Made by a program: the position numbers and the translations under genes
Source of the DNA: an uncultured Collinsella sp.
GTDB taxonomy: Bacteria; Actinomycetota; Coriobacteriia; Coriobacteriales; Coriobacteriaceae
NCBI GenBank assembly: GCA_900547285.1
Contig: URGF01000005.1
Location: forward strand, 1 to 29,479
Length of the DNA: 29,479 nucleotides
Reading direction: 5' to 3'
The notes under the pieces: model-generated
What the model saw: the letters and a program-made list of their open reading frames with translations, nothing else
Database searches by the model: none
Told to the model about the DNA's origin: nothing
Shown: positions 1 through 8,807 of the stretch, one piece after another
Layout of the letters: every line of letters starts with the position of its first letter
Numbering within the stretch: position 1 is the first letter of the stretch

Positions 1-53
1 TCGCCGCCGTTATCGCCGCCGGCATTCCGCTGCCCAAGCCGCTGCGCAAGTAG
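1..53 (+). CDS. 3' end of an unidentified protein (partial)
   Basis: An open frame enters from the left edge and stops at TAG 51-53. Only the last 16 residues are visible, ending in IPLPKPLRK. This is too little to assign a family. The stop lies 35 bases before the next start on the same strand, so the two genes could be cotranscribed. The call rests only on an open frame with the window's typical codon use (GCC and CTG rich). Confidence 0.5.
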   Translation, partial: AAVIAAGIPLPKPLRK

Positions 54-88
54 TACGGTTTTTCACGAGTCAATTCCAGGGGTACGAG

Positions 89-880
89 ATGATCCTGTAC
101 TTTAGCGCGACAGGGAACAGCGAGCATGTGGCGCGTCGCATTGCAGCGGCGACAAGCGACAAAGTTATGTCGATTGAGCGCTTTGATGCCGAGATCCTTC
201 ACCTTGCTGTGATGGAAGGCCCCTGTCGGCTGGGGTTTGTCGCCCCGGTATACGCCTGGGGCTTGCCGACGCCAATGATCGAGTTTTTGAAGACTGTCGA
301 CCTATCGGTTGCTGCCGGCACAAAGGGCGGCGAGCGCCCCTATACGTTCTATGTCTCGACATATGGTTCGACGACCGGGCAATCGGCCAAGTTCGCCCGC
401 GATCTGCTACACGAGCGTGGGCTCGAGTTAGATGCGGCGATGAGCGTCAAGATGCCCGATACCTGGACGCCTGTTTTCGACCTGTCTGACCCTCAAAAGG
501 TTGAGGGTATCAATAGAGCTGCCGAGGCGCAGATTGATGCCGTGATCGAGGCGGTGCGGGCACGCCGCACGGGCAACATGATGCGCCATCGCGTGCCTCT
601 GTTTGCATCGTGCGCGTATCACGCAATTGGGCTGCCGCGCATGCAACAGACGAGCAGGTTTGCCGTCGATGCCGACCGCTGCATCGGCTGCGGCCTGTGT
701 GCCAAGCGCTGCCCCATGGCGGCGATTGAGATGCGCGACGGCCTTCCCGTCTGGACAAAGCCGGAGTGCGCAGCCTGCCTTCGTTGCCTGCACTGTTGTC
801 CCAAATTTGCCATCTCGCACGGTAAGCGCACGGCATCCCACGGTCAGTACAGGCATCCCAAGCCAGGTGTGAGGATGTAG
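89..880 (+). CDS. EFR1-type flavodoxin/ferredoxin fusion protein
   Basis: A 263-aa cytoplasmic redox protein. The N-terminus (residues 1-160) looks like a flavodoxin fold, with an FMN phosphate-loop motif YFSATGNS at 4-11 and the PVYAWGLP strand near 53-60. The C-terminus carries two 4Fe-4S motifs: C198, C201, C204, C208 and C227, C230, C233, C237, each ending in Cys-Pro. This order matches the EFR1 family of anaerobes, which probably move electrons between FMN and iron-sulfur clusters; the physiological partner is unknown. An AGGGG ribosome site lies six bases before the ATG. The gene converges on the EamA transporter at 896, only 15 bases away. Confidence 0.85.
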   Translation: MILYFSATGNSEHVARRIAAATSDKVMSIERFDAEILHLAVMEGPCRLGFVAPVYAWGLPTPMIEFLKTVDLSVAAGTKGGERPYTFYVSTYGSTTGQSAKFARDLLHERGLELDAAMSVKMPDTWTPVFDLSDPQKVEGINRAAEAQIDAVIEAVRARRTGNMMRHRVPLFASCAYHAIGLPRMQQTSRFAVDADRCIGCGLCAKRCPMAAIEMRDGLPVWTKPECAACLRCLHCCPKFAISHGKRTASHGQYRHPKPGVRM

Positions 881-899
881 CGGCTGCTGGCCGCGCTAC
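877..899. terminator. Possible hairpin between convergent genes
   Basis: GTAGCGGC pairs with GCC-GC-GCTAC around a short loop, with a two-base bulge. The hairpin spans the stop codon of the EFR1 gene and the end of the convergent EamA gene. There is no U-run, so it is a weak terminator candidate. Confidence 0.3.
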
Positions 900-1771
900 T
901 TCCAAACTGCGAGTGCTGCAGTGCCCAGGACGATGAGAGCGAGACCGATGGCGCTGCGTCGTGAGAGTTTTTCGTTGAATGCCAGGCGCGCAAATAGTAC
1001 CGATACGACAATCGATAGTTTGTCGATCTGCACCACGACGCTCACCTGACCTGTGGCGATGGCGTAGTAGCACAGCAGCCACGATGCGCCAGTCGCAATG
1101 CCCGATGCCGCGAGAAATACGAGTTCGTAGCGGTCTACGTGCACGGCTTGGCCCATCTTGCCTTTAGCTGCCACGATTGCCCATGCCATAACCAGTACCA
1201 CACAGGTACGGATTGCCGTGGCCAGGTTGGACTCGACGCCTTCGATGCCAACCTTGGCAAGGATGGACGTGAGCGCTGCGAACACGGCGGCGCCGAGGGC
1301 GTAAGCGAGCCAGGTCCGGTCTTGCTGCCGCTCGGGTCCGGCAGACTGCTTCTTCTCGATCATTAAAAACGTGCCGAGGGTGATGACAGCAGTTCCCACG
1401 AGCTTAACCGCAAGGTTGCTCGTCTCGCCAAAAAGCACGATGGCGATCAGTGCAGCGAGTACGGTGCTCATCTTGTCGACCGGTACGACCTTATTGACGT
1501 CTCCGATGCCCAACGCCTTAAAGTAACAGATCCACGAAGCACCGGTAGCGAGTCCCGAGAGGACGAGAAAGAGCCAAGATCTGGGTTCGATGCTGCCGAT
1601 GGTTCCAATGGATCCAGAAATGCCCGCCATTGCCCAGGCGAAAACGAGCACCACGCAGGTGCGAATGGCCGTCGCGACATCGGAGTCGGTCTGCTTGATG
1701 CCGCATTTGGCCAGGACAGATGTGATGCCGGCAAAGAAAGCCGACACAAATGCTGCTGCGACCCACGACAC
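896..1771 (-). CDS. EamA/DMT-family transporter with duplicated halves
   Basis: A 291-aa inner-membrane protein with about ten predicted membrane segments, of the drug/metabolite transporter (EamA) superfamily. The two halves are strikingly alike: residues 1-140 and about 150-291 both carry the pattern LAK-GI, then ATAIRTCVVLV, then ATGASW, then a DK motif and a C-terminal LGT block. The family moves small metabolites, but the substrate cannot be told from sequence. The start is GTG at 1771, with GGGGAGG about ten bases upstream. It is transcribed alone, with about 450 non-coding bases in front of it. The close similarity of the halves suggests fusion of two copies of a half-size (about 140 aa) EamA gene. 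Confidence 0.85.
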   Translation of the reverse strand: MSWVAAAFVSAFFAGITSVLAKCGIKQTDSDVATAIRTCVVLVFAWAMAGISGSIGTIGSIEPRSWLFLVLSGLATGASWICYFKALGIGDVNKVVPVDKMSTVLAALIAIVLFGETSNLAVKLVGTAVITLGTFLMIEKKQSAGPERQQDRTWLAYALGAAVFAALTSILAKVGIEGVESNLATAIRTCVVLVMAWAIVAAKGKMGQAVHVDRYELVFLAASGIATGASWLLCYYAIATGQVSVVVQIDKLSIVVSVLFARLAFNEKLSRRSAIGLALIVLGTAALAVWK

Positions 1772-1909
1772 GGGTGAAATGCCTCCCCAAAGAACGACCG
1801 CGCCAGATTTACGGCGCTCGTCCGATGATACCGTCCCGCCATGAAGCTTTGATATCGCTGTGGTGAGACAGGGGCCATAGTTCGAGAGGGCATTTGGTTA
1901 AGGCTCGAA

Positions 1910-2093
1910 TCGAAGGTGAATGGTTTTCCTCGAAGTGAACGAGTAAATCTGGACCCCTGGAACATGCACACTTTTTTCGAACAAAACTGCAGGATTCTTA
2001 GACAAAAACCGCAGGAATTGAGTCCTTAAAAATGTCGATGCTACAGGGCACTGATTTTACTCGTTCACTTCTCGGAAAAGTATTCACCTTCGA
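1910..2093. repeat. Imperfect inverted repeat, 61-bp arms
   Basis: The left arm (1910-1970) and the right arm (2033-2093) are reverse complements at about 47 of 61 positions. The best conserved blocks are ACTCGTTCACTTC and ATTCACCTTCGA. The 62-base spacer holds a degenerate direct repeat, AAAACTGCAGGATTC and AAAACCGCAGGAATT. No transposase is present. It may be a small non-autonomous element or a long hairpin formed in transcripts. Confidence 0.7.
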
Positions 2094-2180
2094 TATGCTG
2101 ACGGTGTCTTTTTGGTTGCCAAGAACTAGACGGCCTGCTGTGAAGGGCGGTGGTGACGCTGTGCCGCCTCGTTTCATTGA

Positions 2181-2212
2181 AAAAATAAGCGGGGTACCAC
2201 CTAAGCTTTTTT
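2181..2212. terminator. Probable bidirectional terminator
   Basis: An A-rich run, an AAGC...GCTT outer stem with a GGT-ACC inner stem, and a T-run on both strands. It lies ten bases beyond the permease stop, so it likely ends the minus-strand GntR-ABC operon. The stem is imperfect. Confidence 0.5.
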
Positions 2213-2221
2213 AGCCGTCGA

Positions 2222-2920
2222 TTACAGATCGCGTGCTCGATAAACCTTGGTGCTGACAGCGCAGCTGATTACACATAGTGCGAGCGCCAGTACTGCAATT
2301 CCTGCACACAGACAGCCAAGGACGGCAGGATCGGGATTCGCCCCGGCAATCGACATGAGCCAGTTGCTGATGGGGTTGGAGGAGCTCAACGTGGCAATGG
2401 CAAGGCATCCGAGTAGGGCAAACAGGCCAACGGATAGGCGCAGTGCCTCCATGTGTCCAAATCGGAAGAACAGCGGCTGTGCCAAGAACACCATCATGAG
2501 GGAGATGAGCATCGATGCTGCCGAGGCTATTGCGATCTCAAAGACGGTTTGTCCTGTCGAAGGAATGCCCGTGCCGTTGAAGAGCGGGATGGCGACGATA
2601 CTCAAAAGCGTAGCTGCACATGCCATGACGGCGGAGAAGACAATAACGCTCAGGTAGCGTGCGCAGATGATGTCTTTGCGCGAGAAGGGCAGCGTTGCCC
2701 GGTAGCGCTCCCAACCGTTTTGATTGTCGAAACCAGCCAGTGAGTTCATGACCATGATAGGCGACATGGCACTGACCGCGCAGGCGCCAGCACTCATGCC
2801 AGAGTCACCGTCCGATGCGTTGGCGAGGGTCAACACGACGAAGATGAACAGGCCGACGCCCGCGATGCTTGGGACAAGCGAGCGAACGATGGCGAGCTCG
2901 GACATAAAGGCGCGTTTCAT
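2222..2920 (-). CDS. ABC-2 type transporter permease
   Basis: A 232-aa membrane protein with about six hydrophobic segments. The cytoplasmic stretch WERYRATLPFSRKDIICARY (about residues 70-90) is typical of ABC-2 permeases that pair with YtrB/BcrA-like ATPases: a TLP-x-SR motif between the second and third membrane segments. It should form the membrane channel of an exporter with the ATPase encoded just upstream. Its ATG overlaps the ATPase stop codon (ATGA), which points to translational coupling. The substrate is unknown; related systems act in antimicrobial peptide or cell-envelope stress responses. Confidence 0.85.
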   Translation of the reverse strand: MKRAFMSELAIVRSLVPSIAGVGLFIFVVLTLANASDGDSGMSAGACAVSAMSPIMVMNSLAGFDNQNGWERYRATLPFSRKDIICARYLSVIVFSAVMACAATLLSIVAIPLFNGTGIPSTGQTVFEIAIASAASMLISLMMVFLAQPLFFRFGHMEALRLSVGLFALLGCLAIATLSSSNPISNWLMSIAGANPDPAVLGCLCAGIAVLALALCVISCAVSTKVYRARDL

Positions 2921-3798
2921 TTCGAAGCCCCTTTCAGCATGAGGCGCAGGTAATCATCAATGGTTGCCCGGTCGCAGGGAATCTCGGGGAAGGCCTCGAG
3001 CGTTTCGCGACGGTTGGGCACGAGCACGTCCACGCTATAGGCGTGGTGGACGGCACGGGCGCCTTCGACGCAAGCCATGAGCTCGGACGCCTGCGCCTGC
3101 GTGCAATGGGCGATGCCGGCGCGGTCGGTAATGTCCTCCCGCGGCAGGTCAAATACAATCGAGCCGTTATCGATGCAGATGACGCGGTCGGCGGCGCGAT
3201 CGAGGTCGGACGTAATGTGGCTCGAGAGCAGCACGCTGCACTGGCCGTCGGAAACAAAGGCGAGCAGCTCATCGAGCAGTTCCTCGCGCGCCATGGGATC
3301 AAGGCCCGCGGTGGCTTCGTCCAAAACGAGCAGCTTAGCATTATGGCTGAGTGCACAGGCAAGCTGCAGTTTCATGCCCATGCCGCGGGAGAGGTCCTTG
3401 ACCTTTGCCTTGGGATCGAGGCCAAATCGGTCGATGAGGCTGGCGAAGGTGTCGTGACTCCAGGTGGGGTACGCCGGGCTTACGAGTGCCTCAACTTCGG
3501 TCACCTTGAGCGTGGAAGGGAAAGGACACGTGTCCAGCACGAGGCCGACACGAGCGCGCAAGCAACGCTGCGCTTCACCGGGCACGTCGGCGCTACAGCG
3601 CTGTCCAAACAGGTACACCTCGCCGGCGTCGAGCTTTATAAGCCCGAGTGCGGCGCGAACGGTCGTTGTTTTGCCGGCGCCGTTTGCGCCCACAAAGCCA
3701 ACAATCTGGCCGGGCTCCACGGCGAGCGTGACATTGCGTAGCGAAAAGCGCTCGCTCACGCGGCGTGAGACGCCTTTGAGTTCTAGCAAGGTTTGCAT
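2917..3798 (-). CDS. ABC transporter ATP-binding protein (YtrB-like)
   Basis: A 293-aa ATPase subunit. Walker A is GANGAGKT at residues 37-44. The signature is LSRGMG (the usual LSGG is altered to LSRG, common in this subfamily), followed by Walker B LLVLDEATAGLD and an SSH switch histidine. The C-terminal 80 residues are outside the ATPase core. It powers transport with the permease at 2222-2920, whose start it overlaps. The frame stays open upstream, but the ATG at 3798 is the better start: it has AAAGG about nine bases before it, and the upstream frame overlaps the regulator gene. It is the middle gene of the regulator-ATPase-permease operon. Confidence 0.88.
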   Translation of the reverse strand: MQTLLELKGVSRRVSERFSLRNVTLAVEPGQIVGFVGANGAGKTTTVRAALGLIKLDAGEVYLFGQRCSADVPGEAQRCLRARVGLVLDTCPFPSTLKVTEVEALVSPAYPTWSHDTFASLIDRFGLDPKAKVKDLSRGMGMKLQLACALSHNAKLLVLDEATAGLDPMAREELLDELLAFVSDGQCSVLLSSHITSDLDRAADRVICIDNGSIVFDLPREDITDRAGIAHCTQAQASELMACVEGARAVHHAYSVDVLVPNRRETLEAFPEIPCDRATIDDYLRLMLKGASK

Positions 3799-3821
3799 GG
3801 TATAGCCTTTCTTGCAGATGG

Positions 3822-4202
3822 CTACTGCATGGTTTCGGGAGCTACAAGGTCGAGCATCTCGTGCAGCTTGTCGCGTGTGACGCCCAGAGCTTCGGCTTGG
3901 CTCGCCGCTTTCGCAAGCAACTCTTCGATATGGCAGAGCTGGTTTTCGCGCAAAAGCTCCTGGTTGCCTTCGGCGACAAAGCAGCCTTTGCCCTGCACGG
4001 TGCAGATAAAGCTGAGCTGCTCCAGATCGGCATAGGCGCGCTTGGTGGTGATGACGCTCACGCCCAGGTCGCTCGCGAGCGCACGGATGCTGGGAAGTTT
4101 GGCTCCCGCAGCGAGGGTGCCCGAAAGGATCTGGGCTTTGACCTGCGAGGATATCTGCTCGTAGATGGGCTTGTCGCTCGAATTGGATAGGATGATGTCC
4201 AC
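3822..4202 (-). CDS. GntR-family regulator, YtrA subfamily
   Basis: A 126-aa DNA-binding protein. Residues 10-75 form the GntR winged helix-turn-helix (PIYEQISSQVKAQILSG, then LPSIRALASDLGVS, then TTKRAYADLE). The rest is a short helical tail without a large ligand domain, as in YtrA. The start is GTG at 4202, with AAGGAG five bases upstream. It is the first gene of the operon with the ABC ATPase (23-base gap) and permease. YtrA proteins usually repress their own operon; an inverted repeat overlapping the predicted promoter fits that, by inference. Confidence 0.88.
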   Translation of the reverse strand: MDIILSNSSDKPIYEQISSQVKAQILSGTLAAGAKLPSIRALASDLGVSVITTKRAYADLEQLSFICTVQGKGCFVAEGNQELLRENQLCHIEELLAKAASQAEALGVTRDKLHEMLDLVAPETMQ

Positions 4203-4229
4203 AGCGGCTCCTTAGCTGTTGGGCTACAC

Positions 4230-4263
4230 GTGTATATAACCGGTAAGCACAGTATATATACAC
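4230..4263. promoter_or_regulatory. Probable operator of the GntR-ABC operon
   Basis: GTGTATATA (4230-4238) and TATATACAC (4255-4263) form a perfect nine-base inverted repeat with a 16-base gap. It overlaps the predicted -10 box and transcript start of the minus-strand operon. AT-rich palindromes of this kind are usual for YtrA-type repressors. Binding is inferred. Confidence 0.5.
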
Positions 4264-4280
4264 TATGCACAGTTATGCAA
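4251..4280 (-). promoter_or_regulatory. Predicted promoter of the GntR-ABC operon
   Basis: On the minus strand, TTGCAT (4280-4275) and TATACT (4256-4251) are separated by 18 bases. Transcription would begin about 40 bases before the regulator's GTG. Confidence 0.5.
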
Positions 4281-4315
4281 GAGGAAATGTGGGCTCGTCT
4301 GTCCCTTCGTTCGTT

Positions 4316-4626
4316 TGTCTCGATCTGTAACATCTGGAGCCGATTTTGGCAGTTAGATGTTACAGATTGAGACAGCCCCGACCTTCCTGCCTGTTTGTCT
4401 CAATCTGTAACACTTAGCCCCGATTTTGGCGGCTATCTGTTACAGATTGAGACATTGGTTGTCCGCCTGCTTGTTTATCTCGATCTGTAACAGGTGGAGG
4501 CTCAAAACCCGTCTTCCTGTTACAGATTGAGAAAGAGATTGAGACGGCGTCGATCTTCCCAGCCGTTTGTCTCGATCTGTAACACCAGGAACGGTAAAAC
4601 CCGTCTTACTGTTACAGATCGAGACA
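4316..4626. repeat. Array of four 59-bp palindromic units
   Basis: Units lie at 4316-4374, 4396-4454, 4476-4534 and 4568-4626. Each is exactly 59 bases: a 17-base arm TGTCTCGATCTGTAACA (with small changes), a 25-base core, and the complementary arm TGTTACAGATTGAGACA. Unit starts are 80, 80 and 92 bases apart. Spacers are 21, 21 and 33 bases and unlike each other except for a CTG/CCG-GTT ending. Units 1 and 2 share the core CCGATTTTGGC, while units 3 and 4 share AAAACCCGTCTT. Each unit could fold into a strong hairpin in DNA or RNA. The role is unknown. Confidence 0.9.
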
Positions 4627-4760
4627 ATCCTTGAGGCGGCTGCCCGGCGCAGCGAGCTCAGCTGATGAATTTGTCCTGATAGGCGCCCTAGAGCGAGATT
4701 TCGCGGCTACAATAGTGCGGTTACAACGACGTAATGCACTCAATGCAAGAAAGGATCCGC

Positions 4761-6374
<1,614 letters not shown>

Positions 6375-6380
6375 CGCATC

Positions 6381-6418
6381 GGCGCGGTGACCCTGCGGGG
6401 CTGCCGCGCCATTTACTT
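6381..6418 (+). terminator. Possible prfC terminator
   Basis: GGCGCGG (6381-6387) pairs with CCGCGCC (6404-6410), followed by the weak T-rich stretch ATTTACTT. It begins seven bases after the prfC stop. Confidence 0.4.
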
Positions 6419-6475
6419 GCCTGATGCCGTGTGAGCGGCTATCATACCCACCGTCGTCTCAAGACTGGGGCGTCC

Positions 6476-6524
6476 GAGCAGTTCGGGTCCGATATCCTGC
6501 TCGTTAAACCTAAAACCAAAGGAG
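6476..6524 (+). promoter_or_regulatory. Possible preQ1-I-like riboswitch leader
   Basis: GAGCAG (6476-6481) pairs with CTGCTC (6497-6502), giving a six-base stem. Its loop begins UUC-GGGU and ends in C. The A-rich tail contains ACC (6515-6517) next to the GGAG ribosome site (6521-6524). Pairing GGU of the loop with ACC of the tail would make the compact H-type pseudoknot of preQ1-I switches and could hide the ribosome site. The loop is longer than usual and the tail is not the classic ACUAA. It sits directly before a VUT-family gene, a known preQ1-regulated family. This is inference only. Confidence 0.35.
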
Positions 6525-6530
6525 TACATA

Positions 6531-7253
6531 ATGATCAAGAAGGTCATGGAGGACTACAAGGTCCTGTTGCGGAGCATTCCCGCGGCAACGGTTTCGCTGT
6601 TTTTCGTGAGTGTCATCATGATGAACCTGCTGGCCAACAAAGAGCTTATCAGCCTGCCGTATCTGGCACTCGATTGCGGCTTTGTGGTGAGCTGGGTCTC
6701 GTTTTTGTGCCAGGACATGATCTGCAAGCGCTTTGGCGCCAAGGCATCCATCAAAATCTCTATCCTCGCGCTGCTGGTTAACCTGGCCGTGAGCCTGTGC
6801 TTTTGGGCATGCTCGCTCACGCCCGGTATGTGGGGCGCCTACTACGACACCGGCATGATCGAGGTCAACACCGCCCTTAACGCCACCATCGGCGGCACCT
6901 GGTACGTGGTGCTGGGCTCTTCGCTGGCAATGCTCGTTTCTGCCGTGGTTAACTCCACGCTCAACCAGTCGCTCGGCCGTATGCTCAAAAAGAATAACTT
7001 TGCGAGCTTCGCCTTCCGTTCCTATGTGTCTACGGGTGTTGGCCAGTTTATCGACAACCTGGTCTTTGCCATTGTGGTGAGCCACACGTTCTTTGGTTGG
7101 ACCTGGGTGCAGGTCCTTATGTGTTCGCTGACCGGCGCTGTTGCCGAGCTGCTGTGCGAGGTCTTCCTGAGCCCCGTGGGCTACAAGGTCGTGCGCGGCT
7201 GGGAGCGCGAGAATGTGGGTTCCGAGTACCTCGAGCGCCACGCAACCGCCTAA
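6531..7253 (+). CDS. VUT family transporter (YhhQ-like, probable queuosine precursor uptake)
   Basis: A 240-aa membrane protein with about six membrane segments. It resembles the VUT/YhhQ family (COG1738), whose members import queuosine precursors such as preQ0 or preQ1. Supporting blocks are the ALDCGFVVSW segment, SFLCQDMICKRFGAKAS after the second or third helix, and FRSYVSTGVGQFIDNLVFA in the second half, where family members carry a similar conserved acidic helix. GGAG lies six bases before the ATG. The next gene (SDR) starts nine bases after its stop, so they form an operon. Substrate assignment is from family knowledge, supported weakly by the leader. Confidence 0.75.
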   Translation: MIKKVMEDYKVLLRSIPAATVSLFFVSVIMMNLLANKELISLPYLALDCGFVVSWVSFLCQDMICKRFGAKASIKISILALLVNLAVSLCFWACSLTPGMWGAYYDTGMIEVNTALNATIGGTWYVVLGSSLAMLVSAVVNSTLNQSLGRMLKKNNFASFAFRSYVSTGVGQFIDNLVFAIVVSHTFFGWTWVQVLMCSLTGAVAELLCEVFLSPVGYKVVRGWERENVGSEYLERHATA

Positions 7254-7262
7254 GGAGCAAGT

Positions 7263-7943
7263 ATGCGGGTTTTGATCACGGGCGCTTCGGGCGGTATCGG
7301 AGCCGCGTGCGTGCAGCGCTTTTTGGACGAGGGCCACGAGGTCGTGGGCTTTGATCTGCTGCCGGCGGCGATCGAACACGAGCGCTACCGCCATCTGATC
7401 GTTGATGTCCGCGAGCCTGACTCGTTTCCAGGCGACCTTGAACCCCAGGTAATCGTGAACGTTGCCGGTACGCAGGATTCGGCCGACGATATTGCTGCCA
7501 ACCTGCGTGGCACCATCAACGTGACCGAGCACTACGCCTTTGTGGGGGAGGGGCTTGCCGCCAAGCCGGCGCCCGCTATCAAATCCGTGGTCAATGTGGG
7601 GTCGGCGAGCGGGCATACGGGATCGGAGTTTCCCGCCTATGCCGCCAGCAAGGGTGGCGTTATCGCCTAAACCAAGAACCTTGCAAACCGTCTGGCGCCG
7701 CAGGCCATCGCCAACAGTGTGGACCCGGGTGGCGTTATCACGCCGCTCAACCGTTGTGTGATGGAAGACGAACACCTGTGGAGCCAGATTATGGAGCTCA
7801 CGCCGCTTAAGCGCTGGGCCACTGCCCAAGAGATCGCCGAGTGGATCTACTTTGTGGGCGTGACCAACCGGTTTATGACCGGACAGAGTCTGTTGATCGA
7901 TGGCGGCGAGGCCGGCCGCACACAATTTATTTGGCCCGAATAG
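7263..7943 (+). pseudogene. SDR-family oxidoreductase with in-frame stop
   Basis: A short-chain dehydrogenase/reductase of 226 codons interrupted by TAA at 7668-7670 (codon 136). Before the stop are the cofactor loop TGASGGIGA (residues 7-15), NVAG, the catalytic serine region NVGSASG and the catalytic YAASK (Y126, K130). After it, in the same frame, come TKNLANRLAP, DPGGVITPL and the C-terminal block ending GQSLLIDGGE. Other SDRs usually have Leu at the stop position, so TTA or another one-base neighbour has probably changed to TAA. The truncated product would lack the substrate and nicotinamide loops. A strong AAGGAG precedes the ATG. It could be a recent pseudogene, a sequencing error or a read-through site. 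Confidence 0.85.
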
Positions 7944-7944
7944 G

Positions 7945-7980
7945 AAACGCGCCCGATGGGAAGCCTTCGGGCGCGTTTTT
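7945..7980. terminator. Rho-independent terminator
   Basis: AAACGCGCCCGA (7945-7956) pairs with TCGGGCGCGTTT (7967-7978), followed by T residues. It lies directly after the SDR stop and also faces the end of the convergent ung gene. Confidence 0.85.
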
Positions 7981-7993
7981 GATGTATCGATTT

Positions 7994-8719
7994 TTAGCTG
8001 AGGCAAGTCCAGTTGACGGGGGTCGAGCCGTGCTGTTCGAGTAGCCGATTGACTGCCGAGAAGGGGCGCGACCCCATAAAAGCGGGGAGTTCTGCCGTGG
8101 CACGGTTGGCCGAAAGCGGCGAGGGGTGCGTAGAGGCCAGACAGAACTTGTCGGTTGTCCTGCCCGCACCAGTTGTAACGAGCTTGCCTTCGACCATCTG
8201 CTGGGCAAAGCGGCCCCATGCCAAAAAGACTACCGGCTGGGGGAGCTGACAGCAGCGTTCGATAACGTAGTCGGTGAGCGTGCTCCAGCCCAGCTTGGCG
8301 TGCGAGTTCGCGGCATGTTCGCGCACGGTGAGCGTAGTGTTGAGGAGCAGGACGCCCTGTTGTGCCCATGGGGTTAGGTCTCCCGTGGCGGGAATGGGGC
8401 AACCCAGATCGGCTTTGAGTTCCTTGTAAATGTTGCGCAGGCTCGGCGGCAACTTGGTTTGCGTCGTGGGGACCGAAAACGACAGCCCCATGGCCTGGTT
8501 GGGTCCGTGATAAGGATCTTGGCCCAAGATGACAACCTTGACCTGGTCGGCCGGCGTGTAGGCGAGGGCATTGAGGATGTCGTCTTGTGCCGGGTAGATG
8601 GTTTGCTCGGCACGCAAAAGGGCGATGCGCTCGAGCAGCTGGTTCGTAGTGTCACGTACCGGCTGCGGTGCATCGCCCAACCAAGTTGCTATGTTGCGGT
8701 TGCGAGTTGCGGTGTCCAT
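7994..8719 (-). CDS. ung: Uracil-DNA glycosylase, family 1
   Basis: A 241-aa DNA repair enzyme that cuts uracil from DNA. The water-activating motif GQDPYHG is at residues 66-72, with catalytic D68. The uracil-binding block LLLNTTLTV is near 125-132, and the DNA-binding loop HPSPLSA is at 198-204 with catalytic H198. The length is normal for the family. AAGGAGC lies about six bases before the ATG at 8719. It is transcribed alone and converges on the SDR gene. Confidence 0.95.
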   Translation of the reverse strand: MDTATRNRNIATWLGDAPQPVRDTTNQLLERIALLRAEQTIYPAQDDILNALAYTPADQVKVVILGQDPYHGPNQAMGLSFSVPTTQTKLPPSLRNIYKELKADLGCPIPATGDLTPWAQQGVLLLNTTLTVREHAANSHAKLGWSTLTDYVIERCCQLPQPVVFLAWGRFAQQMVEGKLVTTGAGRTTDKFCLASTHPSPLSANRATAELPAFMGSRPFSAVNRLLEQHGSTPVNWTCLS

Positions 8720-8807
8720 GGGGCTCCTTTATGGCAGATGCTCTGTTGGTATCTATTGTAAAGGCGCACCGGATACCTTTATGCCGCGGCTGTATGAGAA
8801 GTGGGGT

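Larger units (their letters stand above)
1772..2221. other. 450-base non-coding stretch
   Basis: It contains a 61-bp imperfect inverted repeat (1910-1970 and 2033-2093) and a probable terminator at 2181-2212. Short open frames begin inside both arms of the repeat and share residues only because the arms are copies of each other. No credible gene or RNA was recognised here. Confidence 0.6.
4203..4760. other. 558-base non-coding stretch between the GntR operon and prfC
   Basis: It contains the GntR operon promoter and operator at its left end, the four-palindrome array at 4316-4626, and about 130 bases leading to prfC. A TACAAT at 4708-4713 could be a -10 box for prfC, but no convincing -35 box lies at the right distance. 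No gene was recognised. Confidence 0.6.

Noticed and set aside
2032..2214. A 60-aa open frame starting in the right repeat arm
   Set aside because: Its start is repeat sequence shared with the left arm, the remainder has no motif, and no ribosome site precedes it.
4316..4626. A CRISPR array
   Set aside because: Units are 59-base palindromes with variable cores, not short identical direct repeats with unique spacers; the spacing is irregular at the end and no cas genes are present.
7668..7670. Recoding of the SDR stop as selenocysteine or pyrrolysine
   Set aside because: The codon is TAA, not TGA or TAG, and family members have a hydrophobic residue there; a simple nonsense change is more likely.
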